Shown: positions 19,305-31,739 of the stretch, piece by piece
Layout: the number at the start of each line of letters is the position of its first letter
Position numbering within the stretch: the first letter of the stretch is position 1
Origin: Euglena gracilis
Lineage: Eukaryota > Euglenida > Euglenophyceae > Euglenales
Assembly (NCBI GenBank): GCA_039621445.1
Contig: CP154957.1
Coordinates: 35,036,227-35,100,226, forward strand
Direction: 5' to 3'
DNA length: 64,000 nt
Made by a program: the position numbers and the translations under genes
The notes under the pieces: generated by a model
What the model was told of the DNA's origin: nothing
The model's database searches: none
Seen by the model: the letters and a program-made list of their open reading frames with translations, nothing else

Positions 19305-22300
19305 TCAGCCCGGATCCGCCCCGGCCGTGCAGCGGCGCACCCACGCCGCGAACTCGTGCTCGTTCTTGGACTGGAGGTACAGCGTGCCCGGCCCCGCGAA
19401 CCGGCACACCGCCGCTGTGGGCTCCGGGAACGCGGGCAGGCGGGGCCGGAGTTGGCAACTGCCCACCCCCTCCCTCCCTTCCCCGAGCCGGGGGAGCTTT
19501 CCGGGACAGCCACGGCCCACCGCCTGGCCATAGAGCTCCAGCCCCCGGAGCTGGGCTTCTCCACCACGCACGACACGGAGGCGGGCCATGCCACCAAATG
19601 CCTGTGGTGGTCGGGGCGGACACGCAGGTACGGCAAACTGTGGGTTGGGGGGAACTGGATGGGGGACGGAGCCGAACGGGTTTCGCGAGGGGGGCCCCCC
19701 TGCCCCCCGCCCCCCCCCCCCCCCGTCCAAACGCAGGAGCCCATTCGCAATTGAACCCGGCGATTTCGGGCCACCGCCACCTTCGGTGGCAGGGTTGTGC
19801 AATTGCTCCGTAAGTGCGACTCCCCGCCCCCACAACACAAAAATCCAAACACCTCCCCCTTGCCTGCCCACAGCAACCCCCCCCCCCATGCCTCCCTGGG
19901 GAGTGCGTGGCAGTGCCAGGGCCAGGGCCAGGGTCAGGACGGGCACACCCGGGGTCGACGGTGAGCTGCTCCCCTTCTGGGAGGGGCAGGACGTGCATCG
20001 CCCCCACGGCGCTCAGGAACACGGTACCCACGCCCTCCGCCTGGACCACCGTCAGGCCCGCCTCCCCCGGGGCCCCCGCCGTCCCTCGCGGGCGGCGGTT
20101 TCAATGGAACGAGGAGGGGGCGGAGGAGCTTGGCTAAAACCCCAAAAAACCAGCCAAAAAAGACCCATCGTCACTGGCGTCTCTGCAAGATTCCACCATC
20201 ACGTCAGAAGCAGCCACCGGTGGGCTTCAGTGGGCCATCAGGATTACATCATATCATGTCATATTACATTACATTACATTACATTACATTACATTACATT
20301 ACATTACATTACATTACATTACATTACATTACATTACATTACATTGCATTACATTACATTACATGACATTACATTATGTCATATTATATTATATCATCAT
20401 ATCATATTATATTATATTATATTATATTATATGTTATGCTATGTTATGTTATGTTATGTTATGTTATGTTATGTTATGTTATGTTATGTTATGTTATGTT
20501 ATGTTATGTTATATTACATTATAATTATATTACATTATATTATATTATTATATTATATTATATTATATTATATTATATTATATTATATTATATTATATTA
20601 TATTACATTACATTATTATATTATATTATATTATATTATATTATATTACATTACATTATATTATATTATATTATATTATATTATAGTATAGTATAGTATA
20701 GTATATTATATTATATTATATTATGTCATATTATATTATATCATTACATTATATCATATTACATTATTATTACATTACATTACATTACATTACATTACAT
20801 TACATTACATTACATTACATTACATTACATTACATTACATTACATTACATTACATCTATTTATGTTTTTTTTTTTGTGTTTCCTCCATTACATTACATTA
20901 CATTACATTTACATTGCATTACATTATATTGCATTGCACTGCATTGCATTGTATTGTACTGCATTGTATTGCATTGTACTGTATCATATCATATCATATC
21001 ATGTCATATCATATCATATCATATCATATCATATCATATCATATCATATCATATCATATCATATCACATCATATCATATTATTGAAATGTATTGTATTGT
21101 GTTGTATTGTATTGTATTGTATTGTATTGTATTGTATTGTATTGTATTGTGTTGTGTTGTATTGTATTGTATTTATTTTATTATATTTTATTTCTTTTTG
21201 TCTCTTGTTTTCATTTGTTTTTGGTCTCTCTTTTTTATTTGCTTTCCCCCCATTTCGTTGGTTCTGCTTCTGACACGTATGTATTACCCCACAGCCCAAC
21301 GACCCCATTGCCTTCTACCATCACCCCACGTTGTCAATCATACAAAGTGCTCAGCACCAAGCAAAACCTGATCATAGCAAGGTGGGACCCCCCACCCCTG
21401 TACACCCCCATCTCAACTGCCAAACAGCCTCCTGGCCCTCAGGTGGTGCGGCTTGCTGCCGTCCAGGCGGACCCCCTTCGTGGAGGCGAGGTACCCGCCG
21501 GCGTGGATGCACCACGGCCCGCCGCCAGCCTCCAGGGGCAGGGGGGTGATGTCCCCTGCGGCGCGGGACGGAACCAGCGTAACCCGCCTCCTGGATCTTA
21601 GATCTCACTCCCACCCCACAACACCAGGTTTTCTGAGGTGCTGAGCTCTCCACGTGTCTGATGGTGCCATGCTGCCGCAGACGTTTGAGGCTTGTGGCAG
21701 CCAGGGCGGCCCGGCCCAGTGCGGCCTTGCCCGGCGGCCCAGGTCCGGGAGGCCCAAAAAGATGGTTTTGGACAAACTTTTTTTCGATTTTTTTTCGACT
21801 TTTTTTTCGACCTGGAAATGACCCAAAATGCATGGGTTTTGGGCCAAAAAAAACGGGCCAAAAATGGTCCACCCGGCGCCGAATGAGACTGAATTTTCAT
21901 TTTGAACAATGGTCTAAAAAAGCTCATTCTTGTCCTGAGTGGCTGGAGTGGCTGACCCAGGGTTGGCAGAGGTGGACTGGCTTTCGATAAATGATTGACA
22001 AAGTTTCTGAAAGTTGAAATAATCCCCACCTGCGGGAAACCGACCCTACTCTCGAAAAATCATCCAACAATAAACATTGATCCAGGACCAATGGAGAGAG
22101 TTGTGCACCCCGTTGGGGAGGTACTTTGGAACCAGGGGCACCTGGCAGGGGGTGGCTGAGGTACAGCGTGCCGTGGCCACGCACTGCGACGAACGTTGTG
22201 AGGGAGAGCGGCCGCCCGTTGGTGTGGTGGTGGGATCCGTGGTGGGTGGAATGGGACGGACTGTGAGCAGGCCCCAGCTGTTTTAAGCGCTACAAAAACA

Positions 22301-25300
22301 CAACATTTAATTTTTTATAATGCGTTTCCTTTTGGCCAGAATGCCTTGCAATACTTTAAAATACATTTAAAAATTTTTTCTGAGAAACGCCACTAGAAAG
22401 AAGATTTTCTGATTCCAAGTCAAACTGTATACATTTCTGCTGGAAAGGAAAAAAAAACTCACCTCCACCATAGAAATGTCCATTATGCAACAGTATTTCA
22501 CGAACACCATACATGATTCAAACAATTATTAATCCCTCAAAACCGCACAAGCACAATGCCTTGCACACTTCTTCCAAAAAAGACAATACTGCAAATCAAA
22601 TGCAAAACAGCTGGAAAAGGGGAGTTAAGAACCTTAAAAACCTTAAAAAAGCCTTGAAAACTGCCTTCAGGACATCAATTCTAGAAAAAAAATTCTGCCT
22701 TGAAAATAAAGCCTGGCTGTGGGGGCCTCGCGACGGGCTGTGGGGGGCGCGGGAAGGGCTGTGGGGGCTGGCCAGGCTGGGGATGCGGACGTCGAACGAG
22801 CCCGTCATTGCGATGAGGGAGTGCGCCTCCGCGGTGACCTGGCCGTCCTGCGACACGGCCACACAGTACCGTGGCGGCGCACCTCAGCACCGGCGGGGAC
22901 ACACCCGCGGGGACACACTGCAGCGATCGGGCTCAGGCAGGAGGGGCCAAAGAGAGGGGAAAGGGGCAGCAACTGACTGGGTGATGCCGCAAAGGCTCAA
23001 TGAAATTTTCCGCCAAACGTTCCCGTTTGACTCCCGAGAAAACCATGACATCCTTCGGGAGGACTGGGGAATGATGATAACCAAGCGCAGGTGGGGGAGG
23101 GTAATCCAGACCCCCCCGGGTCCAGGAGGGGGGGGTGGGGAGGACACCCCCCCCCCAAACAGTGGCATGGTCCGGGTGACCAATTTTCGGCCGGTGCAAA
23201 GCGCCGGGGCGAAAATTCTTGACCTTCCAAAACAGCCAAAAGTGCCACTTTTTGGCAAGACTTTGTCAAAGGGCAATTTTTGGGCAAGACTTTGTCAAAG
23301 ATGCAAAAATTTTCGGTGCAAAGCGCCAGAAGGAATTTTAACCTTTTTGTGGGGGGTCCTGGGTACCCCTGAGTTGCACGAAGGCTTCTTGTCTGTTTAT
23401 GGCGGGTGTTAACTTCGCTTCTGGCCCAGTTTGCTTGTGTGGTGAGTGGCCAAGAACTCCTTACTCTCTGCTCTTTTGTTGCTGGGTAGCCCCCCTGGGG
23501 GGTCGGTCCGGACCTCCCTGGCAGGTGGGGGGGGGGGGGTCCGGAACCCCCCTCTGGTCCAGGAGGGGGGGGGACACTAAACCCTGTACAGGCTTATATC
23601 GAAGCCTGCCGTGGCACCAAACAGTGTTCTGCAGAGGGGACACATCGCATGTGGACCCTCAAAAAATACGATGCAAACAGGTGCAAAAAAAGGTGATGAT
23701 TGTGTTCCCCCTTGGAACTATCTTTTGGCAGGTTTGGGGCTGGACCGGCGACGGAGACCACACCATCGGCACGTGCAGGCGCAGCATCGCGTTGAGGCCT
23801 CGGTACAGCAGCTCGTACTCGTTGCCCTCCGGGGTGCGGCCCTTGTCCCTCTCCTCCTTCTGGTGGCTGCCCGCCCGCGGCCGGCCGTGCCGGTGCTCCC
23901 GGTGCTGCGGGGATGGGGGCAGGCCCCGCCCTCCGGGACGGCTGGGAGGGTGTGCCGGCGCTCCTTCCCGCAGTGGGTGAGGGAGCCCACCCATCATTGC
24001 ATTGCGGCCGTGTGCTGGCGTTTGTATCCACCCCGTCCCTCCTTCCTCCAGCCCCAGCGTGGTCGGGCTTGGGGGGGGACAAGGGTGGAATGGGTGGAAT
24101 GGCCGGCCCAGGCGGGGTCTGGGGGAGGCCTCCGCCGATGCAGAGCTCCGCCGGACCCCAGCCATCCGGGCGGGAGGAAGTGGGCGGCTGCGGCACTGCG
24201 GGACGGACAGGCTGGCCGGCCGGACGGACGGGTGACAGGATGAGCGGCGGAACGGAGGGTGATGCTGGGACCAAATCATCGCATCCATCCCCGCAACACT
24301 CGGCGAGCCGACAGACAACTTTGCTGAGGTGACGTCGGCGCATTGTTGTTTCGATGATGGGCCAGACCTTGTTTCCCTGCATCAATCCATGACGCGCGAA
24401 TTCCACTGCATGCTCTCCTTGCCTGCACAACCTCGCGTTGTTGAAGGATCTGGACACATTACCGGAGCTTACCGCCATCACGACCATGCCAGCAGAGCGT
24501 TGCCCGAATCCATTTGAACCGTTTTTGCCATTAAAGCTCCCAGAGCAGGTGGGAAAAAGTGCCATTCTGGTGGTTGAGGGGCTACGGGCGAGCAGCTGGC
24601 AAACAAATGCTTTCCGTGGTGCAGAGCAGTGACAAACACAGGTCACAAACATACAGGGTATGGCACAGTGGCAGTGGACCACAGGCGACGGCCCATCACT
24701 GGCCAGGCTACCCGTTGCAGCAGTACCGCCCGAGGCCCAGGGCGCCTTTCGTCTGAACATAGACCGCCGCCGGCCCCGTGAAACACACCCGGGGCGCCTC
24801 CCCGCCGCGGTGTTCCGGGGGGCGGCAGCGGCCCTCCGTACGGCTGGGGGGGCCCCGGGGCCAGGTTGTTGGGTGGAGCGGGGCGTGCAGGGTTGGTGGA
24901 CTCCAAATCAGGCTTTTCTTTACCAACGCCAAGGGGGGGGGGAGGGGGGTGCCCTGGGCCATGGGATGCCTGTCCAAAGCAGGCACACCGGGTCGGTTTC
25001 GGACCCCGGTGCCTGCCGACCCAGGAAGTTTTCCCGTGAAAATGGCCATATCTGGGCCCCGGCACCAGGGGGTGTGCTACAGCACTGCCACCCCAAAACC
25101 GGTCCCTCCCGGGGGGCCTGCCTGCCTATAGCACCTTCCATGAAAAGAAGCCTGTTCCGAATGTGGGCTGCTCGCCTGAAAACTACAAAGAGATGACAAA
25201 GGTGGGAGAGAGGCTGTGGAGATGGAGTGATCAGAGCCGGGGGATATCCAGTCTGCCAAGAAATTTTTTCAGGGACACCTATTCCAGGACATTCCTGGGT

Positions 25301-27636
25301 TTTACAGAATGTTCTGCAGGATTTTCTAGATATGTTGGAAATGGAATGTAATGAAATTTCAGATAAGTGGATAATAAAATGCTTCTTCCCAGAAACTCAC
25401 CTTTGTTGGTCCTCAGAGAAGGGAAATGCATAGATGGCGCATATGTGGTATGCATACATGTGTGTGGAACGCTGGGGGTGCCAAATGGTTCAGGGGAAAT
25501 GGGGGGGGGTTGGCCCTGGGGCAGGCATCGTACGCAAAGAGGTGGTCGGCGTCAACTTCCAGCTCTTCGATGACAGGCCCCGTGGGGTTGGTGAAGGCAG
25601 ACCCAACAGGGTGGGGAAAGACAACAAGGAAAGAACATGGGGATTGAGTGCCTGCACTGTTCCGTATGGACAGCTGAGGTGTGGCAAGAGCGGTTCCAAC
25701 CTGTCGTTGGAGCCCCCCTGCCGGAACGGCGGACGATCGCCCGGGGCCCCAGGCTGGCCGGGGCCTGGCCGCCCCCCTCTAGCGCCAGGCGGTGGATGGC
25801 GCCGTGGGCGGCAAGGAATGCGGTGCCGGCGCCGCTCACCCGCATGCCGATGGGGCAGCGCGTGGCACTGGGGCATGGGCCCAGCCTGGGGTTGGGAGGG
25901 GGGGGCTTGCCTGAGTCGGGCAGCCATTCCACGGACAATTGGACTCTGAAACATCAAATTTGTTGATATTTTGACCATTTGTAGGTTTTTTGGAGGGTTT
26001 TGGATTTTTGGGTTTGCACATTTTCGGTTCATGAACTACAGTAATGGGCCTTCCCACCGCGGGGGGGGGGGTCAGGAGTGGGGCCAGGGCCCCGACTGGT
26101 GTAGCCGAAGGCGGAGTCGCGAGGCGCGTGGGGGCCCCGGCAGTCCACGACGACGTCCTGCGTGCCGGCGAAGAGCCCGCAGGGCTGCCCGTGGCACGAC
26201 GCCCGCTCACACCTCTGGCGGTTGGGGGTCGGTCCCGCGCACCAACCGAACGCAATGCAAACCCGGCCTCAGGGCTGGACGGAAAGGCCTGGTAGGGGGG
26301 GGGGGGCGGTCAACCCCACCACACAAAGAGTTTTGATTCCCGGACCGCCCTGCCCGCCCTTCATGGACCCCATGGCCCAATCCCACGGGGAGGGCGGAGG
26401 GACAAACGGTGGGAGGGCCGCCCTGGCCACGCCCGGCAATCCACAAACCAGTGGCCCCGGCCGTCGAGGTGGAGCACCGCGACGGCGCCTGCGGCAGCGA
26501 CGGGGTGGGGCCCCACACGGGGCGGTGGGGGTGGAGGGCACAAGAGGGAGGTCGCCGGGGGGGGGGGGGGGGGTTGGGCCACGGTCCAACCAACAGCTTT
26601 GCCATTGGGGTTGGGCCGTGGCCACCGCAGCTGTGGCCTGCAGTTGGAGCGCGGCCCCCTTTTCCAACAAACCAATAATAACCTACCTCTGTCTTACATC
26701 CAGCCCCAGCCAGCTGCGGCCGCCGACTCCAACCAACCATTGAGCCAACCGACATCAATGGCCCCCACGGCGATTTAAACGGCGATAAGGTTAGGATTCT
26801 CCTGGAAGCCTGAATCTCAACAACGTTCTGCCTGAAAACGGGCCAAAAGAGCCCTTCCTGGGTTTCCAGTGCCGTCAGCCCCATCGACCCTGCAGGCAGG
26901 GTCCGGCCAACCACCTGAATCCAACCACCTTCCCACACCCACCCACCCACCCACCCACCCACCCATCCATCCACACAACAGCCACCCACCCATCCACACA
27001 ACAGCCACCCACCCATACCGAATTTCCAGGGGGACAACAGCATCTCCGTCGGTTCCGTGACAGAAAGGACGTGCTGCTGGAAGCCCTCCCCGGCGGGGGA
27101 CGCGGCGTTCCGGACCTTCAAGTCCCCCGCCGCGTTGTGGCTGACCAGAGCACCGGGCCGACACCGCACCCTCCGGCCCTGTGGTAAATGGGGCAGGCTT
27201 GGGTTGGGGGCGTTGGGGGTGTGGCGGGGGTGCTGTGGCAAACAGAGTCCCCTGCAGGGGTTGGCTGTGAAACGGGAGGATGCACAGCCCTCCTCAAAGC
27301 ACCCCTCGGCATACAAAATAGATAATCCCACAGGACAGGGAGGGTGAGCTCATTCCTTTGGACATGTGAATTCGCCTGCACTGGGTGCTTTTAGGGACGT
27401 CTTTATCCCAGCGGCATGCTTTTGGGGCTCTCTGCAAACTCACTGAGGGTTAGAGGCAACGCGTGGGGAGCAGGGAGGGCGGACCGGGGCCAGAAGGACG
27501 CTGACTGCCGCACACTCCGGTTGGCGGTGGACGTCGTACGCCACACCGTCCATCGTGTAGCCGTGGCTCAGCCCCTCAGGCGGCACCCACAGCCCTGAGA
27601 GGGGGCGCTCTATGCCCCATGCCTGTGCGTGCGTGC

Positions 27637-27698
<62 letters not shown>

Positions 27699-29539
27699 CC
27701 TGTTGTGTGTATTATGTATGGTGGAGGTGAGCAGGCAGGCCAAGGAGGAAATTTATTTGGCTGTTCCAAATATGCAGTGACCCTCCTGAGGGAGACAGAA
27801 TGGGGAGAGGTGGGGAGAGGTCAGGTGGGCATGCTTCACATGCCGCACCCCAAAAAGCATTGGTGCTGGGGATGATCACACTTCCGGAGGGACTGACATA
27901 ATCTAAGCCAGTCTGGTGGCCAATCTCGTGCAACCAAATTGTGATGACGCTCGTACAGACTTCGAAATGGGGGACAAACCTGGCCGAGGCTTCTCGCTCC
28001 ACTCTGCTCTGACGCAGGAACCCTGTGTGGACCTATGCTGCCTGACCCCCCCCCCTTGCGGAGCCACAAAGAGACCCAACGTCGAGAAGCCGAGAAAAAT
28101 AAGAAATCCCCATCCCTTGCCATGGCCCTTATACGGTCCTGCGGATCTCGCATCAAAACCAATCTTCCAACAAGGCCGCTTGGGGCTTTAATACACTGCT
28201 CGGCGGGGCGGGGGGATTGTCAGGGTTGCTGGTTGGTCGCCAGGGGAGGCGGGTGGGGTCAGCCGCTCCTCGGGCTCCGTCAGCCGGGGTGGGCGGGCGT
28301 GGTGGGGGGAGGCGGCCGGGGATGCCTTCGGGGAGGCGGCCGGGGAGGCCTTTGGGGAGTGGCAGCGAGGCAGCCGGCGGTGTGTGGAATTCTTTGAGGG
28401 GTCGGCGGTTACCGCCGAAACGGGGGGCCTGCCCCACCCCTGTGAAGTTGGTTACAGCCAAGTTGGCGAGGACAGAGGGGGAGGTTGGGGTCTCAAACCA
28501 GAGAGCAATCCCACTGGGGCCAAATGATATGCGATGGGCGGCGAGAAGAAGTTTGCAGTCTGAGGGGAGTGGGTTTGCAGAGGGCCCCCGAGGCGGTGGG
28601 GAGGGGCCCAGGACAGGGGTCGCCAACGGCCGGCTGGGCTGCAGGCTGGGCTGCAGGGGGAGCTGGCGTCCTCCGGGGAGTCCAGCGACAGGATCGACCG
28701 CCGCCCCGGGAAGCCCTCCCCCGGCTGCAGCTGTAGCGTGACGCCAGCGGAGGCCCCGCCCTGAGGGCCACGGGAAGCAGGAGGCTGGTCTTTGGGTTCA
28801 ACCCGTGCCCACGCCGTGACAACTGCACACCAGCAGTTGTCTGGCAAAGACCCGGCGGGCGAGCCCCGATCGGAGCCGTGGCCGTGCAGGAGGGGGAGGG
28901 CCTCCGTGACGTGCCGCCCGCAGGCCAGCCGGTCGAGGGTCACGAGCGCGGTGCCGAGCTGCTCATCGCGGTGGAGGTGCCGGTGGTCGTACACCATGAG
29001 CTGTAGCGCATCTGTGGGAACAAATGAGAACGCCGGCATGTTTCCATCCACCCCAATGTCCACCACCTCCTCCCCCTTCCAGGGGCGGGAACTGATTTGA
29101 ATTTGGGAGGGGCCACAAACTCCGAAACTTAGCTCTCAAAGGTCTGGCCTCAGTTCTGCAGGGTACGCTGTGTACGACCCACAAAATTGGAGGATTAATG
29201 CTCCATAATGTGTATGAATGTGTACGTATTATATACACATGCGTATGAATGTGTATGTACATGTGAGCACATGCATTGTGTGTGAGTTTGGTGTGATGTG
29301 TGTGTGTGTGTGTTGGTGCGTTTATGTCTGTGTGTGTTGGAGGTCTTGGAAGCACCTGTGGTGTCCAGATCAAGGTCCAGCGCCTCGTTCCATGCTGGGT
29401 TGTCGCCGCGGTCAGCAGTGCGGCTGCGGGCGAGGCAACGGTCCCCCTGCAGCACCTCCACGTAGGGGTGGGTTGGCGTCGCTTTGGCAGTGCCTCGCAG
29501 GTCCTTGGCGAATAGCAGCAGCAGCCTCAACTGCGGCAT
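19305..29539 (-). CDS. C2 domain plus two tandem AIM24 domains, multi-exon
   Basis: Proposed start is the ATG at 29539 (MPQLRLLLLFAKDLRG); the stop is TGA at 19307-19305. A C2 domain spans exons at 29356-29539 and about 28870-29011 (PYVEVLQGD, NPAWNEALDL, LQLMVYDHRHLHRDEQLG), suggesting membrane or lipid binding. AIM24 domain 1 uses exons near 27600, 27170, 26210 (frame uncertain), 25870 (SGAGTAFLAAHGAIHRLAL), 25590 (EELEVDADHLFAYD) and 24790 (FTGPAAVYVQTK). AIM24 domain 2 uses exons near 23840, 22880 (AEAHSLIAMTG), 22180, 21560 (GGYLASTKGVRLDG), 20080 (GVGTVFLSAVGAMHVL), 19605 (HLVAWPASVSCVVEK) and 19430 (FAGPGTLYLQSKNE). The GxGtvfLsa...GahrL, VD.gHlvA and GPG.lylQ motifs identify the TIGR00266/AIM24 fold; yeast AIM24 acts in mitochondrial organisation. 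The function here is unknown. Clear junctions are GT-AG, and the introns are large and repeat-filled. Confidence 0.78.
20243..21178. repeat. Pentanucleotide satellite in blocks (ATTAC, ATTAT, ATGTT, ATCAT, ATTGT)
   Basis: About 935 bases are almost wholly 5-bp units, in runs of one variant before switching to the next: ATTAC (to about 20370), ATTAT mixed, ATGTT (about 20432-20510), ATTAT again, ATTAC (about 20765-20855), TTGCA/TTGTA mixed, ATCAT (about 20985-21075), then ATTGT (about 21088-21175). A short unique patch (about 20856-20885) interrupts. It lies in an intron of the C2/AIM24 gene and its open frames are artefacts. Confidence 0.92.
27622..27698. repeat. GT microsatellite in an intron
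   Basis: This is a (gcgt)n then (gt)n run in the intron next to the 27600 exon of the C2/AIM24 gene. A second GT-rich run is at about 29281-29337, just inside the first intron of the same gene. Confidence 0.9.
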
Positions 29540-30599
29540 GCGGGCGGCATCGGTGCCTGTGGGGTTGGGGGAGGGGGGAACGGGGCACGAGTGCTGGCAC
29601 TGTGGAATACGGCACACACAAGACCCTTCCCACCGCTTTCTTGTCCTGGCCCAGACGACCTTGACTGTACTCCTGACCTCAACACCTCACCGCGGCGCTG
29701 GGCGGACTGTTCGCAACCGCAACCCCCCACAGGCCAACCAGATGCAGTTCGATGGGCCGCCATCTGTGGCCTGACCAACCTCCCATCTCCCACGCCCCTC
29801 TTCCAACGACCCTGACCCAAATCCAACCCCCAAAAATACGAAATCCAAACTCCGGCCCTTGTCCTGGGCCCAACTGTCCAATGTTCAAATTACACTCGGC
29901 CTATGTGGTTGGAAGCGATGGTCCAAATCCAAAGCCAATACATACCCCCAACAAAGTAGAAAATATGAAAACCAACATCCAATCCATGCTACACGCTGTA
30001 GATGCATGGCCAACCACAGACAGACAGGCTAGGCTGACTGTAGTTTGAGGCAGTAACAGACAGCTGCTGGGTGGCGGCGCAGCAGCGCAGTGAACTGAGC
30101 CGGAAGCCGCACCAGTCGAAGTCTCGTGGGGAGGACAGGACCGGAGCCTCACAGACCCACCCCACCGGGCCCCGGTCGCTCCAGCCACCCCGGCCACAGC
30201 GCCACCGGGCCGTCGGCGTCGGTGAGCAGCGCGGCGTGCTCCGAGCCAGCCCCGCTGCCAGCCCACTGGCCCGGGTCAAGGGCCGAAGCAGCAAAAGGCA
30301 ACCCCAGCATCAGCCCCCCCCCCCCCAGGGTTCGATATGGGGGCAGGGGGGGGGGGTCGGACCTCCCCCTCCGGTCAGCGGGGGGGGGGGGGGCCTCCCC
30401 CTCCCGTGCAGCGGCGTGCAGGCTGAATTTGACCAAGCCCGGAGGGGGAAGAGGGGCTCGGAGTGCCCTGGAGTGCCTGGGCAGGTGGGCACCCCCCCCC
30501 CACCCCACAGGGGTGCCTGTCTGGCCCTGGGCCAAAAAAGTGCCCAAAAATGGGCTTTTCTGGCCTTCCGGCGCCTTCGGTGTCGGAAATGCCTTGGCC

Positions 30600-31235
30600 G
30601 AGGGTTGGGTTGCCGTGGGAGGTTGGCTCACGCTTGGTTGGCCGGCCGCGGCCAACCAAGCTACTTCATCTCAATTGACTGGTTGGAATTTGGCCCGCTT
30701 TCTTTCTGTGGTTGGATCACCTTCGGCCGCGGCCAGCCACGGTGCAACCAATTGTTGAACAATTCCGAAGTTGAGGAAGATGAGGCTATTTGAAGGGGTA
30801 GGGTTAAAATTCTCATGTACACAGTTGATCCTTTCCCGCTGAACGTCGTTATATTGGCCTTTACAGGGTGCACAGCGAACCCAAAGAGCCGCCCAACCGA
30901 GGTTAAAAACACGGGACTCGAGCGAGGCGCCGCCGAGCCAGGGTCCCCCATGTGTATCAACCCACGTTGGTCGGCTCTTTGGGGTAGCTGGAACCCTAGG
31001 GGCCAATTTATCACGCAAATATGCACAGACATTGCAATTACAAGTCCCATACTCTGAGGGAACTCTCTGGTTGGGTTCATGTCCGGCTGCGGCTGACTGC
31101 AGCCGGCCGTGGCTCCAACCATTGCATTGCCAGCAACGTCCATGGTTGGATGTGTGGCTGGGCCGGCCAAACTCCAAGCACAGAATTTTTTTTGAGCTTG
31201 GTTGGCCGCGGCCGGGAAGCAACAACACGGCCCAA
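30600..31235. repeat. Dispersed (T)TGGCCGCGGCC(A)A-type palindromes
   Basis: Short palindromes with a gccgcggc core (for example ggttggccgcggccaacc-like at about 30635-30655; others near 30730, 31095 and 31205) lie in this spacer. The same family is much denser at 50110-52260. Confidence 0.6.
30864..31003. repeat. Hairpin element family HP, copy 1
   Basis: The left arm starts acagggtgcacagcgaaccc and continues aaagagccgcccaac; the right arm has the inverse ttggtcggctctttggggta. The centre has a ggactcgagcgaggcgccg word and a ggtcccccatg word found in all copies. The arms are diverged compared with copy 3 (51411-51559). Confidence 0.75.
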
Positions 31236-31429
31236 TGATCCAAATGCAATCCAACCTCCCTTGGCCGAGTGCCCAGGCACTTTTATGAACAGTGCTGTGG
31301 ACCAACTCTATGGGCTGAAGCCTGGAGCAAAAGAGTAGGCGCAGGGTTTCTAAATAGATTTGCCATACCGGAATCGTGCCAACACCGCCTCTTTCAAGTC
31401 TTGTGTGGAGGGGCAGGCGGGAATGAGAA

Positions 31430-31706
31430 TGGCTGGGGGGGGGGGGGCGGGATCAGCGGCCCAGGGCTGTGCGAGGCCGGTCTCCGCCTCCGCCCCCTCG
31501 AGCAGCGGTGGCGGCGGCCCTGCCGGGGCGGCGGCGTACTGCCGGCAGGCGAGGGCGAGGGCCAGCCGGGCCTCTGCCGCGGTGCCCACGCACTCCAGCG
31601 GCTTGGCGCCCGCCCGGCCCAGCAGGGCGAGGAAGGTGTCCTGCAGGTCTGGCTGCCGGCGGCAGGGACGGAGGGGCTGGAAAGGGGGGGGGGGGGCGAT
31701 CATATT

Positions 31707-31739
<33 letters not shown>

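Larger units (their letters stand above)
29540..31429. other. Spacer between C2/AIM24 gene and MurL gene; one uncertain exon
   Basis: At about 30300-30150 (minus) a GC-rich block is open in all three frames. One reads SEHAALLTDADGPVALWPG and could be a terminal exon of the MurL-like gene or a 5' exon of the next gene; I cannot decide. Poly-C/G tracts lie at 30310-30400. The right half (30590-31240) holds GGCCGCGG palindromes and a fold-back element. No other gene is evident. Confidence 0.35.

Noticed and set aside
20243-21178. CRISPR-like array
   Set aside because: Contiguous 5-bp units with no spacers, in a eukaryotic intron.
20243-21371. Long Tyr/Ile/Leu/Cys-rich open frames
   Set aside because: They are translations of the ATTAC-type satellite; a 5-bp unit without stops stays open in all frames.
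27603-29373. His/Thr-rich minus-strand ORF extensions
   Set aside because: They arise from GT microsatellites flanking true exons.
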